DNA of 64,000 bases from an uncultured Bacteroidales bacterium (GCA_947253655.1 CAMYAE010000004.1:59980-123979); one strand, 5' to 3'. Shown: positions 45,601-53,522, counted from the stretch's first letter. Numbers and translations are program-made. Notes: generated by a model from the letters alone, not told the origin.

Positions 45601-45769
45601 GGGACTTGTCGCTTTTGCATAATATGCGTCCATATACATAATTCCCCGATTCGGGTACCGGAATAATCTCTACATTCTTCTTATCATTTTGTGCATAAAC
45701 CCTTACTCCCGTCAATAAAAAAGACATTGAGAATAAGAAAACAAATAAAGAGGATTGCAAGTTTGACAT
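42632..45769 (-). CDS. SusC/RagA family TonB-linked outer membrane transporter
   Basis: About 1045 residues from the ATG at 45769. A signal peptide ends in VRVYAQ. It is followed by a CarboxypepD_reg-like domain (YVYGRILCKSDKSPMAGVAITINGAVNRGTTSDTDG), the SusC-type plug with NILKDAAATAIYGSRAANGVIVIE, and a large barrel. It imports oligomers captured by SusD. An earlier in-frame start at 45814 lies inside the -7 box and is rejected. There is no adjacent ECF sigma/anti-sigma pair or hybrid two-component regulator, so control must come from elsewhere. Confidence 0.93.
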   Translation of the reverse strand: MSNLQSSLFVFLFSMSFLLTGVRVYAQNDKKNVEIIPVPESGNYVYGRILCKSDKSPMAGVAITINGAVNRGTTSDTDGIYTLSLPKEGAEIVFSFIGFESQSRKVGYRERVDISMSESLESINEVVLTGYTSIKKESFTGNAIRIGKEDLLNANAGNLIAALQTFDPSFRILENIDSGSDPNKLPKFVMRGQTGIGETDLEKAASSMISKEVLTGNSNLPIFILDGFEVDVEKIYDLDINSVHSINILKDAAATAIYGSRAANGVIVIERRAPDAGKIRVRYTGGVSIETPDLSSYNLMNAKEKLEAERLAGLYDSEFPEIAPYNNDYYKRLNNILVGVDTYWLSQGLRTGIDNRHSLFIDGGENDVRWGIELGYKKDNGVMKHSSRNNSKGAFYIDYRIGGLRIRNMVAFTQNKSSNVPYNTFRTYSHLLPYLRLYDNDGLYLRRLERLGGYIGSLVNPLYEINNYNSFDKSDYSEISDNLNLNWQIIRNLRLKGHFSVLLRNSGQEQFKDPASAEYSSAKGQMSGEKTEGKSTKKFMDGGLSLIFNRRISNNDINICLSSNIRQTQAKASSISFRGFPGGKLYSPNYAAEVYGKPICSDNIIRMTGHLLTANYSYKDIYLLDCTGRADGSSEFGADKRWSMFWAVGGGLNIHNYSFLKDNKTISLLKVRASYGLTGKTNFSLYSAKDMYNLHSDSWYPTGYGVFLAQKGNPNLKWERKYAFDTGMELGLWEDLLYFRISGYSERTVDLISDLMLPSSSGFKSYKANMGKVKNVGVEIDMRIKLYSDKDWFVQVFGNFAHNRNSIVEISQAMKDYNKRVEALFGKFKPGESTRKEFSQNYLKYYEGASLTSIYGMKSLGISPTNGKEIYLKKDGSATDLWSAEEWSVIGDSAPKGQGSFGCTIAFRNFSVFTSFMYSFGGDAYNHTLVSYVENADIKRSNVDKRVLGERWQKPGDITTMKDIRDRNKTTGASSRFVQKNNTLRFSSLTLNYSLPSGMLKRYKISGIRLSLSMNDVFHISTIRRERGLDYPFSHTCNIAANITF

Positions 45770-45811
45770 TGAACAAAATAAATAACTTTTACTGATTGAA
45801 TTTTCAAAATT

Positions 45812-45842
45812 CAAAGTTACGCCCTTAGAAAAAGCCGTACAA
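45812..45842 (-). promoter_or_regulatory. Promoter of the SusC operon
   Basis: On the minus strand: TTG (45840-45842), 20-base spacer, TAACTTTG (45812-45819), giving a predicted 5' leader of roughly 35 bases to the ATG at 45769. Near-consensus for Bacteroidetes. Confidence 0.8.
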
Positions 45843-45863
45843 TCCCAATTATTTGGTATATAT
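45840..45863 (-). promoter_or_regulatory. Candidate operator, copy B
   Basis: AATCCCAATTATTTGGTATA (45841-45860 on the plus strand) matches copy A at 35051-35074 in 20 of 24 positions over the full element and has the same register to the -33 TTG. Its palindrome is weaker (7 of 10 pairs). Confidence 0.6.
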
Positions 45864-45940
45864 TCATATATTTTTAATAAGAAATCGGTAGACGTTTTTT
45901 ATATTTTTTTACATAGGAGGGCAGAATAGCATTTTTTTTG

Positions 45941-45948
45941 TAAGTTTG
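45941..45948 (+). promoter_or_regulatory. Putative -7 box for the coiled-coil protein gene
   Basis: TAAGTTTG, 28 bp before the ATG at 45977, in the 207-bp divergent spacer. The -33 position has no TTG. Confidence 0.5.
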
Positions 45949-45976
45949 TGAAAATGTAATTTTAAAGGAAGATATT

Positions 45977-46888
45977 ATGGAAAACGATCCGATTCTTGAA
46001 AGACGCGAGCGGGAAGCACGCGAATCAAAAGCAAGAGGCTTGAAAAACGTCATGATAGCTCTTGCTGTCATTGCTATTGTGCTTGCAGGCCTGCTTGCAT
46101 ATATATGGTATCAGAAAAGTGCTTTGGTAAGTGACCTGGAGGCGGAGAAGCGTGACCTTACCGAGCAGATGGTTACCCTCCAGAACGATTATGCCAACCT
46201 CTCATCCGATTATGACTCAATAAATTCCCAATTGGACACCTCCAGAGCGGAAGTGGCCCAGCTTATTGAAAGAATTAAAAAGACGGATGCTACCAACCGT
46301 TCCAAAATGCGCCAGTATGAAAAGGAACTCGGCACATTGAGAAGCATAATGAGAAATTATATAGTCCAGATAGATTCTCTTAACACCTTGAATCACAAAC
46401 TTACGGCGGATGCCGCAGCTGCAAGGAAGGAGGCTGCCGACACGAGACAGGCAAATGAGGAACTTACCCAGAAAGTGGAAAGCCTGTCCGGAAAGGTGGC
46501 TGCCGGCTCCGTTGTGAAGGCCAGAGGCTTAAGGCTTGAGGCATATAACAGCATGGATAAAGTCACCGACAGGAGCAGCAGGACGATAAGGCTTATGGCC
46601 TCCTTGAGCCTTGTCGAAAACGAATTGGCACCGAAAGGACCGGTAAGGGTCTATATAAGGGTAAAAGATCCCGACGGGATAATTTTGACCAACAGCGACA
46701 GGACATCATTCACATTCAACGGCGAGTCAATGGTGGCATCAGCCTCAAGGGAGGTCGACTATCAAGGCAAAGAAGTTGATTTGAGCATATACCTCAACGG
46801 AATCGGCGATTATTCCAAAGGCATATATACTGTCGAGGCCTATACTGAAAGCTCCTCTCTCGGCTCAGCCGAACTGATGCTCAGGTAG
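45977..46888 (+). CDS. Membrane-anchored coiled-coil protein, unknown function
   Basis: 303 residues. A charged cytoplasmic start (MENDPILERREREARESKARG) is followed by one transmembrane helix (about 25-46) and a long predicted coiled coil (about 50-165, rich in Glu/Lys/Leu heptads). The C-terminal domain of about 120 residues is beta-rich and includes RGLRLEAYNSMDKVTDRSSRTIRL, GPVRVYIRVKDPDG and YLNGIGDYSKGIYTVEAY. The family is common in Bacteroidales but has no role I can name. hemW follows after 2 bp. Confidence 0.75.
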   Translation: MENDPILERREREARESKARGLKNVMIALAVIAIVLAGLLAYIWYQKSALVSDLEAEKRDLTEQMVTLQNDYANLSSDYDSINSQLDTSRAEVAQLIERIKKTDATNRSKMRQYEKELGTLRSIMRNYIVQIDSLNTLNHKLTADAAAARKEAADTRQANEELTQKVESLSGKVAAGSVVKARGLRLEAYNSMDKVTDRSSRTIRLMASLSLVENELAPKGPVRVYIRVKDPDGIILTNSDRTSFTFNGESMVASASREVDYQGKEVDLSIYLNGIGDYSKGIYTVEAYTESSSLGSAELMLR

Positions 46889-46890
46889 CT

Positions 46891-47994
46891 GTGATATATG
46901 TCCACGTGCCGTTCTGCCGCAGCTTCTGCACATATTGCGGCTTCTATTCAGAAATATGTCCGGGAAAGATTTCCGGCACCGGGGAGGGCCGCAATGATAT
47001 TGTAGGACGTTATGTGGAGAATGTGTGCAATGAAGCGGAAAATCGCCGGGATGATATCCGCAAGACTTTAGATGTAAATACTTTATATATAGGAGGGGGG
47101 ACACCGTCTGTTCTCCCTTTATCTTTGTTTTCGGATTTGGCGGAAGCCTTGGAGCCATACGCTCCATTTGCGGAATTTACGGTGGAAGTCAATCCGGAAG
47201 ATATTATTGAGAAAGGCTCTGACTATGCACTTGGCCTTAAATCAATAGGTGCGAGCAGGATAAGTATGGGAGTACAGTCATTTGACGACAACCTGCTTAA
47301 ATGGATGAACAGGAGACATAATGCGGCTTCCGCAACAAAGGCTTTCGGAATATTGAGAGAGGCCGGTTTTAATAATATAAGCATAGACCTTATTTTTGGA
47401 ATTTCCAGGCTGTCGGATGAAGTATGGACTTCGACTATAGAAAGGGCTTTAGAGCTGCACCCTGAACATATTTCAGCCTATCAGCTTTCAATAGAGGAGA
47501 ACAGCTTATTAGCGGAAAAGGTTGAAAATGAGCAGTATATAGAGGCTTCCGAAAGCCTGTGCGGCAGTCAGTATGATTTGCTGTGCAGGATGTTGAGGGA
47601 TGCCGGCTATAATCATTACGAGGTCTCCAACTTTGCCGTTCCGGGTTTTGAGGCCGTGCATAACAGCGCATATTGGGACAGGGTGCCTTATGTAGGGCTT
47701 GGGGCTTCTGCCCATTCTTTTATCGGGAATATCCGTTCATGGAATTCTTCAAGCATTCCGCAATACGGGCATTCGGAAGAAGTTCTTAGTTCGGAAGATG
47801 AGAGGATTGAAAAAATTATGCTCGGACTCCGCACTTCCTACGGTCTTGACAAACAGCTTCTGCAATCTTTATGTGAGAGTACGGCGGTTAACCGGCTTAT
47901 GGGAGCAGGGGCTCTGATAGAGACGGATGACCGGATACGAATACCCGAAGAGCGGTTTTTCGTTTCGGACGAAATAATTAAGGAACTAATCTGA
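46891..47994 (+). CDS. hemW: Radical SAM heme chaperone HemW
   Basis: A 367-residue radical SAM protein starting at GTG (IYVHVPFCRSFCTYCGFYS). The CxxxCxxC iron-sulfur motif lies at about residues 8-15, followed by TLYIGGGTPSVL and EVNPED, as in HemW. HemW proteins lack the extra cysteine motif of true coproporphyrinogen oxidase HemN and deliver heme. The GTG start is taken because no in-frame ATG precedes the conserved start. It begins 2 bp after the coiled-coil protein stop. Confidence 0.92.
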   Translation: MIYVHVPFCRSFCTYCGFYSEICPGKISGTGEGRNDIVGRYVENVCNEAENRRDDIRKTLDVNTLYIGGGTPSVLPLSLFSDLAEALEPYAPFAEFTVEVNPEDIIEKGSDYALGLKSIGASRISMGVQSFDDNLLKWMNRRHNAASATKAFGILREAGFNNISIDLIFGISRLSDEVWTSTIERALELHPEHISAYQLSIEENSLLAEKVENEQYIEASESLCGSQYDLLCRMLRDAGYNHYEVSNFAVPGFEAVHNSAYWDRVPYVGLGASAHSFIGNIRSWNSSSIPQYGHSEEVLSSEDERIEKIMLGLRTSYGLDKQLLQSLCESTAVNRLMGAGALIETDDRIRIPEERFFVSDEIIKELI

Positions 47995-48032
47995 ATAATT
48001 ATCATTATCTTGCATATATAGAATCCGATATT

Positions 48033-49886
48033 ATGGAAAACAAGTATTTTGCGAGAGTGCAGGCTGTCAGGGGTTTGATGCGGGATAAAGGCTGGGATGC
48101 TGTAATCGTGTCCGGCTCGGACCCTCACAATAGCGAGTATCCGGCAAGGCGTTGGAAGCAGGTCGAATGGCTAAGCGGCTTTGCAGGAGAGTCCGGAGAT
48201 TTGGTTATAACGGAGGAGCATGCCGGTCTTTGGACGGATACAAGGTATTTTATATACGCTACCGATGTCCTTAAGGACACAGGCATAGAACTTCACAAGA
48301 CTTGTGTGTCCGGTGAAGTGCTCATTCCGCAATGGCTTTCCGAATATGCCCTCCGGAATGAAGACAAGAGATTTGTCATTGCTTTGGACGGACTTTGCAT
48401 GACAATGTCATCGGTGGAGACAATCAGGCGGGCAATGAGAGCTTCAGGTCGGGAGGAGGGAATGGATGACGGCGAATTTGCCATTGTCAATGCTCCTGAT
48501 ATGCTTGACCCCCTTTGGCCCGACAGACCGGCAATTCCGCATAATCCTATAATGACAATAGGTGAGGATCTGGCGGGAGAGACCAGGCAGGATAAGATAC
48601 TATGGCTCAGGAATTTCCTTATAGACAACAGATGTTCGTCAATATTGCTCTCCTCGTTAGACGAGATTGCCTGGCTGCTGAATGTGCGCGGCTCTGATGT
48701 GGACTACAACCCGGTTGTCATTTCATATCTGATAGTTTCGCTTGACGAGGTGAAATGGTATGTGAAGAAAAATGCATACATCAGACCGGACGACGAGACG
48801 GATGCAAGTTTCCATGAACTTATAGGTGAGGGCATCGATATTCGGTTCTATGATGATGTTGAGATAGATATAGGTGATATATCGGAAAATTCCGGCGGCA
48901 GTCTTTATGTAGATGCGGCCAATATGAATTTCAGTATAGGCCTCCTGATAGCCGCAAGCCCGTCTGTGCAGTTCGGCAAATCTCCGGTGCCACTACGGAA
49001 AGCCGTCAAGAACGAGGTTGAGATTGCCGGGATGAGGGAGGCTCATATCGAGGACGGACTTGCGATGGAGAGATTTTTGTATTGGCTTGAACGCCAAATC
49101 GGGATAGGCTCGCTGATCAATGAGAGAGATGCCGCTGACATGCTTGGGGAGCTGCGTTCAGGTATTGACGGCTATCGCGGTGACAGTTTCGAGACAATTT
49201 CTGCTTACGGCAAAAATGCCGCCCTTCCGCACTACGTCACGCCGGCAGCCAACGCCGCAACCTTAGAGCGGCACGGACTTTACCTCTGCGACTCCGGAGG
49301 ACAGTATCTTTTCGGCACGACGGATATAACCAGGACCATTCCGCTCGGCTCCTGCACGGCTATGGAAAAAGAGGATTATACCCTTGTGCTTAAAGGACAT
49401 ATAGATTTGGCCATGGCTGTATTCCCGTCCGGCACTCCGGGCTGCCGTATAGATGTACTTGCCCGGAATCCTCTTTGGCACAGCAAGCGCAATTTCGGTC
49501 ACGGCACAGGCCACGGAGTGGGCTTTTTCCTGAATGTGCATGAAGGGCCTCAGGATATCCGCCAAAATATCAATATCTGCCCTCTGCTTCCCGGCATGAT
49601 TACTTCCAATGAGCCGGGAATATACCGCGAGGGCAGATATGGAATCCGTCACGAAAACCTGTTGCTTTGCCGTGAGGCAGGAGCAAATGATTTCGGCAGC
49701 TGGCTTGAATTTGAAGTGCTGACCCTATGTCATATAGACACTTCAATAATTGTAAGAGAGCTGCTGACCTCCGATGAGGTTGAATGGCTTAACGGGTATA
49801 ACCGACGCGTATATGACACCCTGTCTCCTCACCTTCCGGACAAGATAGCCCGTTGGCTCAAAGAAAAGACAGCAGCTATTCGTTAA
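48033..49886 (+). CDS. M24 family Xaa-Pro aminopeptidase
   Basis: A 617-residue protein with two creatinase/prolidase N-terminal domains (about 1-310) and a C-terminal pita-bread M24 domain. The dinuclear metal ligands are visible: Asp in CDSGGQYL and TTDITRT, His in GHGTGHGVGFFLNVHEGP, Glu in SNEPGIY and in the final WLEFEVLTL. It removes N-terminal residues before proline in the cytoplasm. The length matches the three-domain eukaryote-type aminopeptidase P. Its end overlaps the convergent TrpB-like gene by 11 bp. Confidence 0.93.
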   Translation: MENKYFARVQAVRGLMRDKGWDAVIVSGSDPHNSEYPARRWKQVEWLSGFAGESGDLVITEEHAGLWTDTRYFIYATDVLKDTGIELHKTCVSGEVLIPQWLSEYALRNEDKRFVIALDGLCMTMSSVETIRRAMRASGREEGMDDGEFAIVNAPDMLDPLWPDRPAIPHNPIMTIGEDLAGETRQDKILWLRNFLIDNRCSSILLSSLDEIAWLLNVRGSDVDYNPVVISYLIVSLDEVKWYVKKNAYIRPDDETDASFHELIGEGIDIRFYDDVEIDIGDISENSGGSLYVDAANMNFSIGLLIAASPSVQFGKSPVPLRKAVKNEVEIAGMREAHIEDGLAMERFLYWLERQIGIGSLINERDAADMLGELRSGIDGYRGDSFETISAYGKNAALPHYVTPAANAATLERHGLYLCDSGGQYLFGTTDITRTIPLGSCTAMEKEDYTLVLKGHIDLAMAVFPSGTPGCRIDVLARNPLWHSKRNFGHGTGHGVGFFLNVHEGPQDIRQNINICPLLPGMITSNEPGIYREGRYGIRHENLLLCREAGANDFGSWLEFEVLTLCHIDTSIIVRELLTSDEVEWLNGYNRRVYDTLSPHLPDKIARWLKEKTAAIR

Positions 49887-51240
49887 GAGCGTCAGCACTT
49901 TTGAGGGAGGCTTCAATGTCCTGATCCGACAGGCTGTAGTTCTGCAAATCACCGGACAGATATTTGTCGTAAGCGCTCATGTCCACAAAACCGTGGCCTG
50001 AAAGATTGAACAATATTGTCTTTTGAGTGCCCTCAACCTTGCATTTCAGGGCTTCACGCACTGTGGCTGCAATGGCATGGCAAGACTCCGGAGCAGGAAT
50101 AATCCCTTCGCACCGAGCGAACAGTACCCCGGCATCGAATGATTCAATCTGGTCAATGTCAACGGCTTCTATATATCCGTCTTTCATCAGCTGAGACATA
50201 ATCACACCCGCCCCATGATAACGCAGGCCCCCGGCATGAAGATTGGCCGGCTTGAAATCGTGCCCAAGAGTGTACATCGGCAGAAGGGGAGTGTAGCCGG
50301 CCTCGTCCCCGAAGTCGTATTCAAACTTGCCCCTTGTCAGTTTCGGACAGGCTGACGGCTCTGCCGCAATAAACCTTGTTTTCCTGCCCTCTTTGATGTT
50401 GTGTCTGAGGAAAGGATAGGATATGCCGCAGAAATTCGAGCCCCCGCCGAAGCAGGCTATAACCATGTCCGGATATTCTCCCGCCATTTCCATCTGCTTT
50501 TCGGCTTCAAGGCCTATAACGGTCTGGTGCAGGCATACATGGCTGAGAAAAGAGCCGAGAGTGTATTTGCAGTTCGGAGTTGTGAGGGCGAGTTCGATTG
50601 CCTCGGATATAGCCGTACCCAAAGTCCCCTGATGCTTGGGGTCCCTGGTAATGATGTCCTTGCCGGCCCTCGTAGACATTGAAGGGGATGCCGTCACATT
50701 GGCTCCGAAGGTCTCCATGATTGAACGCCTGTAGGGCTTTTGCTCATAGCTCAGCTTTACCATATACACGGCGCACTCCAACCCGAACATCCTGGCCGCA
50801 TAAGAAAGTGCGCCTCCCCATTGGCCTGCCCCGGTTTCAGTAGTGATATTGGTAATCCCCTCCTGCTTGCAATAATACGCCTGGGCAAGGGCGGAATTCA
50901 GTTTATGCGACCCTGCCGGGCTGACACTTTCATTCTTGAAATATATATGGGCCGGAGTGTCAAGTGCCTTTTCGAGCCCGTACGCCCTTACAAGCGGGGT
51001 TGAGCGGTAGATCTGATACTGTTCCAGCACCGGCTCCGGAATATCTATCCAAGTGTTTGTCCTGTCAAGTTCCTGGTCAGCGCAAGCCTTGCAGAATATC
51101 GGATAGAGGTCGGCTGCCGTCATTGGCCTACGGGTCTTCGGGTTTAGCAGCGGCAGGGGCTTGTTAGGCATTTCAGCCTGAATATTATACCATTGTCTCG
51201 GAATTTCATTTTCCGGCAAAATGAATTTTTTCTGTTTCAT
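49876..51240 (-). CDS. TrpB-like PLP-dependent enzyme (TrpB2 type)
   Basis: About 454 residues from the ATG at 51240 (MKQKKFILPENEIPRQWYNI). An upstream in-frame start at 51381 would run through the sdhC terminator and into sdhC and is rejected. The PLP lysine is in GSHKLNSALAQAYY, and GAGQWGGALSYAARMF and FGGGSNFCGISYPFLRH are the TrpB phosphate-binding and active-site loops. The N-terminal extension and size are those of TrpB2 proteins, which make tryptophan from indole and serine without a TrpA partner. No other trp gene is present. Confidence 0.9.
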   Translation of the reverse strand: MKQKKFILPENEIPRQWYNIQAEMPNKPLPLLNPKTRRPMTAADLYPIFCKACADQELDRTNTWIDIPEPVLEQYQIYRSTPLVRAYGLEKALDTPAHIYFKNESVSPAGSHKLNSALAQAYYCKQEGITNITTETGAGQWGGALSYAARMFGLECAVYMVKLSYEQKPYRRSIMETFGANVTASPSMSTRAGKDIITRDPKHQGTLGTAISEAIELALTTPNCKYTLGSFLSHVCLHQTVIGLEAEKQMEMAGEYPDMVIACFGGGSNFCGISYPFLRHNIKEGRKTRFIAAEPSACPKLTRGKFEYDFGDEAGYTPLLPMYTLGHDFKPANLHAGGLRYHGAGVIMSQLMKDGYIEAVDIDQIESFDAGVLFARCEGIIPAPESCHAIAATVREALKCKVEGTQKTILFNLSGHGFVDMSAYDKYLSGDLQNYSLSDQDIEASLKSADALNE

Positions 51241-51271
51241 GTTTACATTTTTATAAAAATGATTACTGATT

Positions 51272-51313
51272 ATAAAAAATAATGGCGGAGACTTTTTTAA
51301 GGTCACCGCCATT
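51272..51313 (-). terminator. Intrinsic terminator of sdhC
   Basis: On the minus strand AATGGCGG-T-GAC pairs with GTC-T-CCGCCATT (51281-51313), with a single T-T mismatch and an A-rich loop, followed by ATTTTTTAT (51272-51280). It isolates sdhC from the TrpB-like gene. Confidence 0.85.
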
Positions 51314-51331
51314 TGAATTCTCTGCTCAAGT

Positions 51332-52054
51332 CTAAACCAACATATTTGCCTGAATAAATGCATTGACTGCAACGGAAGCAAACATCAGGAAGATTATGAC
51401 TGCGACAATGGCACCTATGACCTTAAGTCTCTTCATCCATATCTGGCCGCTCCAACCTATTGTCTGGAACATACTCCAGAAGCCATGTGTAAGGTGCAGG
51501 AGAACTGCCACAAACCAGATGATATATATAGCCAGCACCCACCATCGTCCGAAAGTCAATGTCAGCAGGGTATATGGGTTGGAGGCTGCTTCGCCCATGA
51601 ATTCCTTGAGCTGCATTTCTGCCCAGAAATGAGTAAGGTGAAAGAAAAGTACTCCGAGAATGACAATTCCAAGTACGAACATATTTTTAGCTGACCAAGA
51701 ATCGGAAGCGGCCTTGTTGGCGACTTCATATCTGTTGTACCCTCCTCTGGCCTTTATGTTGTACCATGTAAGATAGATGCCGTAGCCGATATGGATAATA
51801 AAACCCAATGCGAGAATTGGCACCATAACCGTGATTATCGGGGTAGACATAAAGTCACAGCCAAGCTGGAACAGTCCGTCTCCTGCCGAAAACAGTTTAT
51901 CGTCAGGGGCTGATGCTCCGAATTTTCCGATGAACGAGTCGATGACCGACAAGAAATTGATGGTTGCATGCAGAAGCAGGAAAATGATCAGGAAAGCACC
52001 GCTTATAGCCTGAATGAATTTTCTGCCGATAGAATAGTGGAATGCGTTAGCCAT
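51332..52054 (-). CDS. sdhC: Succinate dehydrogenase / fumarate reductase cytochrome b subunit
   Basis: About 240 residues from the ATG at 52054 (MANAFHYSIGRKFIQAISGAFL). Five hydrophobic helices are visible, with histidines in helices (FLLLHATINFL, HIGYGIYLTWYN, FHLTHFWAEM, LLHLTHGFWSMFQT) that can ligate the two hemes of the B-type diheme subunit. It anchors the flavoprotein and iron-sulfur subunits and reduces fumarate with menaquinol. Neither of those subunits is encoded beside it; a strong terminator follows. Confidence 0.92.
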   Translation of the reverse strand: MANAFHYSIGRKFIQAISGAFLIIFLLLHATINFLSVIDSFIGKFGASAPDDKLFSAGDGLFQLGCDFMSTPIITVMVPILALGFIIHIGYGIYLTWYNIKARGGYNRYEVANKAASDSWSAKNMFVLGIVILGVLFFHLTHFWAEMQLKEFMGEAASNPYTLLTLTFGRWWVLAIYIIWFVAVLLHLTHGFWSMFQTIGWSGQIWMKRLKVIGAIVAVIIFLMFASVAVNAFIQANMLV

Positions 52055-52091
52055 TATTGATAAATATTTGTTTCCAGTAGTTATACGAACG

Positions 52092-52099
52092 CAAATATA
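52092..52099 (-). promoter_or_regulatory. Putative -7 box for sdhC
   Basis: Minus-strand TATATTTG, 37 bp before the ATG. It supports the start at 52054 over the in-frame start at 52114, which lies upstream of the box. Confidence 0.5.
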
Positions 52100-52108
52100 G
52101 GTCGTTTC

Positions 52109-52139
52109 TTGCAAGTTTCATAATATTTCGATAATTTTG
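52109..52139 (+). promoter_or_regulatory. Promoter of pyrH-frr
   Basis: TTG (52109-52111), 20-base spacer, TAATTTTG (52132-52139), 22 bp before the pyrH ATG. Near-consensus. Confidence 0.75.
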
Positions 52140-52161
52140 TTATCGGATAAAAAATAAAACT

Positions 52162-52866
52162 ATGTACAAAAGGGTTCTTCTGAAACTCAGCGGTGAAAGT
52201 CTCGGTGGCCGGGATGGAAAGGGTCTTGACACTTCCTGCCTGGAATCCTATGCGGAAGAGATTGCTTCTGCGGCCAAGGCCGGCTTGCAGATTGCTATTG
52301 TGAATGGTGGAGGAAATATATTCAGAGGCCTCCAGGGGGTAGGAAAAGGCTTTGACAGGGTGGATGGAGACAAAATGGGCATGTTGGCCACTGTCATCAA
52401 TTCTTTAGCCCTGTCTATGTTTATCAAGGATAAGGGAATTGAAGCCAAAGTGTTTACCGCTACGCCAATGGAGCCGATCACCGATTATTATATGAGGGAC
52501 AAGGCAGTAGAGGTGCTGGATCGCGGAGGAGTTGTCCTAATCGCCGGAGGCACGGGCAATCCGTTCTTTACTACCGATTCGGGAGCTGCATTGAGGGCTT
52601 TGGAAATCGGGGCTGACGCCCTTCTTAAAGGGACAAGGGTGGACGGAGTATATACAGCCGATCCGGAGAAAGATCCGAATGCTGTCAAATATGACAGCCT
52701 GACCTTTGACGAGGCGATAGAGAAGCACCTTAAAGTAATGGATCAGACGGCGTTTGCCCTTTGTAGAGAAGGCAACATGCCTATAATTGTTTTTGATATG
52801 AATGTTAAGGGTAACCTGTCCGGGATACTTGCTGGCGAGAAGGTGGGGACCCTTGTACATATATAA
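52162..52866 (+). CDS. pyrH: UMP kinase
   Basis: A 234-residue amino acid kinase-fold protein: KRVLLKLSGESLGG at the N-terminus, IVNGGGNIFRG for phosphate binding, and GTGNPFFTTDSGAALRALEIGADALLKGT, the UMP kinase signature. It phosphorylates UMP to UDP for nucleotide synthesis. It is followed 25 bp later by frr, a linkage conserved in bacteria. Confidence 0.97.
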   Translation: MYKRVLLKLSGESLGGRDGKGLDTSCLESYAEEIASAAKAGLQIAIVNGGGNIFRGLQGVGKGFDRVDGDKMGMLATVINSLALSMFIKDKGIEAKVFTATPMEPITDYYMRDKAVEVLDRGGVVLIAGGTGNPFFTTDSGAALRALEIGADALLKGTRVDGVYTADPEKDPNAVKYDSLTFDEAIEKHLKVMDQTAFALCREGNMPIIVFDMNVKGNLSGILAGEKVGTLVHI

Positions 52867-52891
52867 TATTAACTGATAAACACAATTCGCA

Positions 52892-53461
52892 ATGTTACCG
52901 GAGAACGCAAAAGAAATTTTAAAAGTAGCCGACGACAAGATGAAGGATGCTGTTGCCTTTTTGGAAGAGGATCTGAAAACCTATCGTGTCGGCAAGGCCA
53001 ACCCGTCCATATTCAATAATGTAATGGTGGACTATTACGGGACAGCTACACCTGTGCCTCAGGTTGCATCCGTTTCCGCTCCCGATGCCAAAACTCTGCT
53101 CATTCAGCCTTGGGAAAAGAGCATGATTTCCAAGATTGAGAAAGCTATCCTCGATGCAAATATCGGACTTACGCCGCAGAACAACGGAGAAAGCATAAGG
53201 TGCAATGTGCCGGCTCTTACCGAGGAAAGGCGTGTCGAACTGATAAAGAAAGCAAAGGCTGCAGGAGAAAGTGCAAAGGTTGTCATAAGGAATGCCAGGC
53301 GCGATGCGGTCGATCTTCTGAAAAAGGCACAGAAAAATGACGGTTTGCCTGAGGACGCCCAGAAAGAGGGCGAGGACGAGGCTCAGAAGATTACCGACAA
53401 GAATATTAAGGAGATTGACACCCTTATAGCTGCCAAGGAAAAGGATATTATGACAGTTTAA
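52892..53461 (+). CDS. frr: Ribosome recycling factor
   Basis: A 189-residue protein of the RRF family: a long helix start with LKTYRVGKANPSIFNNVMVDYYGTATPVPQVA, the beta domain with LLIQPWEK, and IPALTEERR replaced here by VPALTEERRVELIKKAK. It splits ribosomes after termination together with EF-G. Co-transcribed with pyrH. Confidence 0.97.
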   Translation: MLPENAKEILKVADDKMKDAVAFLEEDLKTYRVGKANPSIFNNVMVDYYGTATPVPQVASVSAPDAKTLLIQPWEKSMISKIEKAILDANIGLTPQNNGESIRCNVPALTEERRVELIKKAKAAGESAKVVIRNARRDAVDLLKKAQKNDGLPEDAQKEGEDEAQKITDKNIKEIDTLIAAKEKDIMTV

Positions 53462-53506
53462 TATAAAATAATTTCCTCCGATATAATTTTCAAAAGGAAA
53501 ATTTTA

Positions 53507-53514
53507 TATATTTG
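53507..53514 (+). promoter_or_regulatory. Putative -7 box of the pheA leader transcript
   Basis: TATATTTG, only 8 bp before the leader-peptide ATG at 53523, which places the likely transcription start at or within a few bases of the start codon. A 7-bp inverted repeat, AATTTTC/GAAAATT (53485-53503), lies where the -33 element would be. Confidence 0.6.
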
Positions 53515-53522
53515 CCAATGAT

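Noticed and set aside
45770..45814. Longer SusC N-terminus starting at 45814
   Set aside because: That codon lies inside the -7 promoter box; the ATG at 45769 begins a normal signal peptide.
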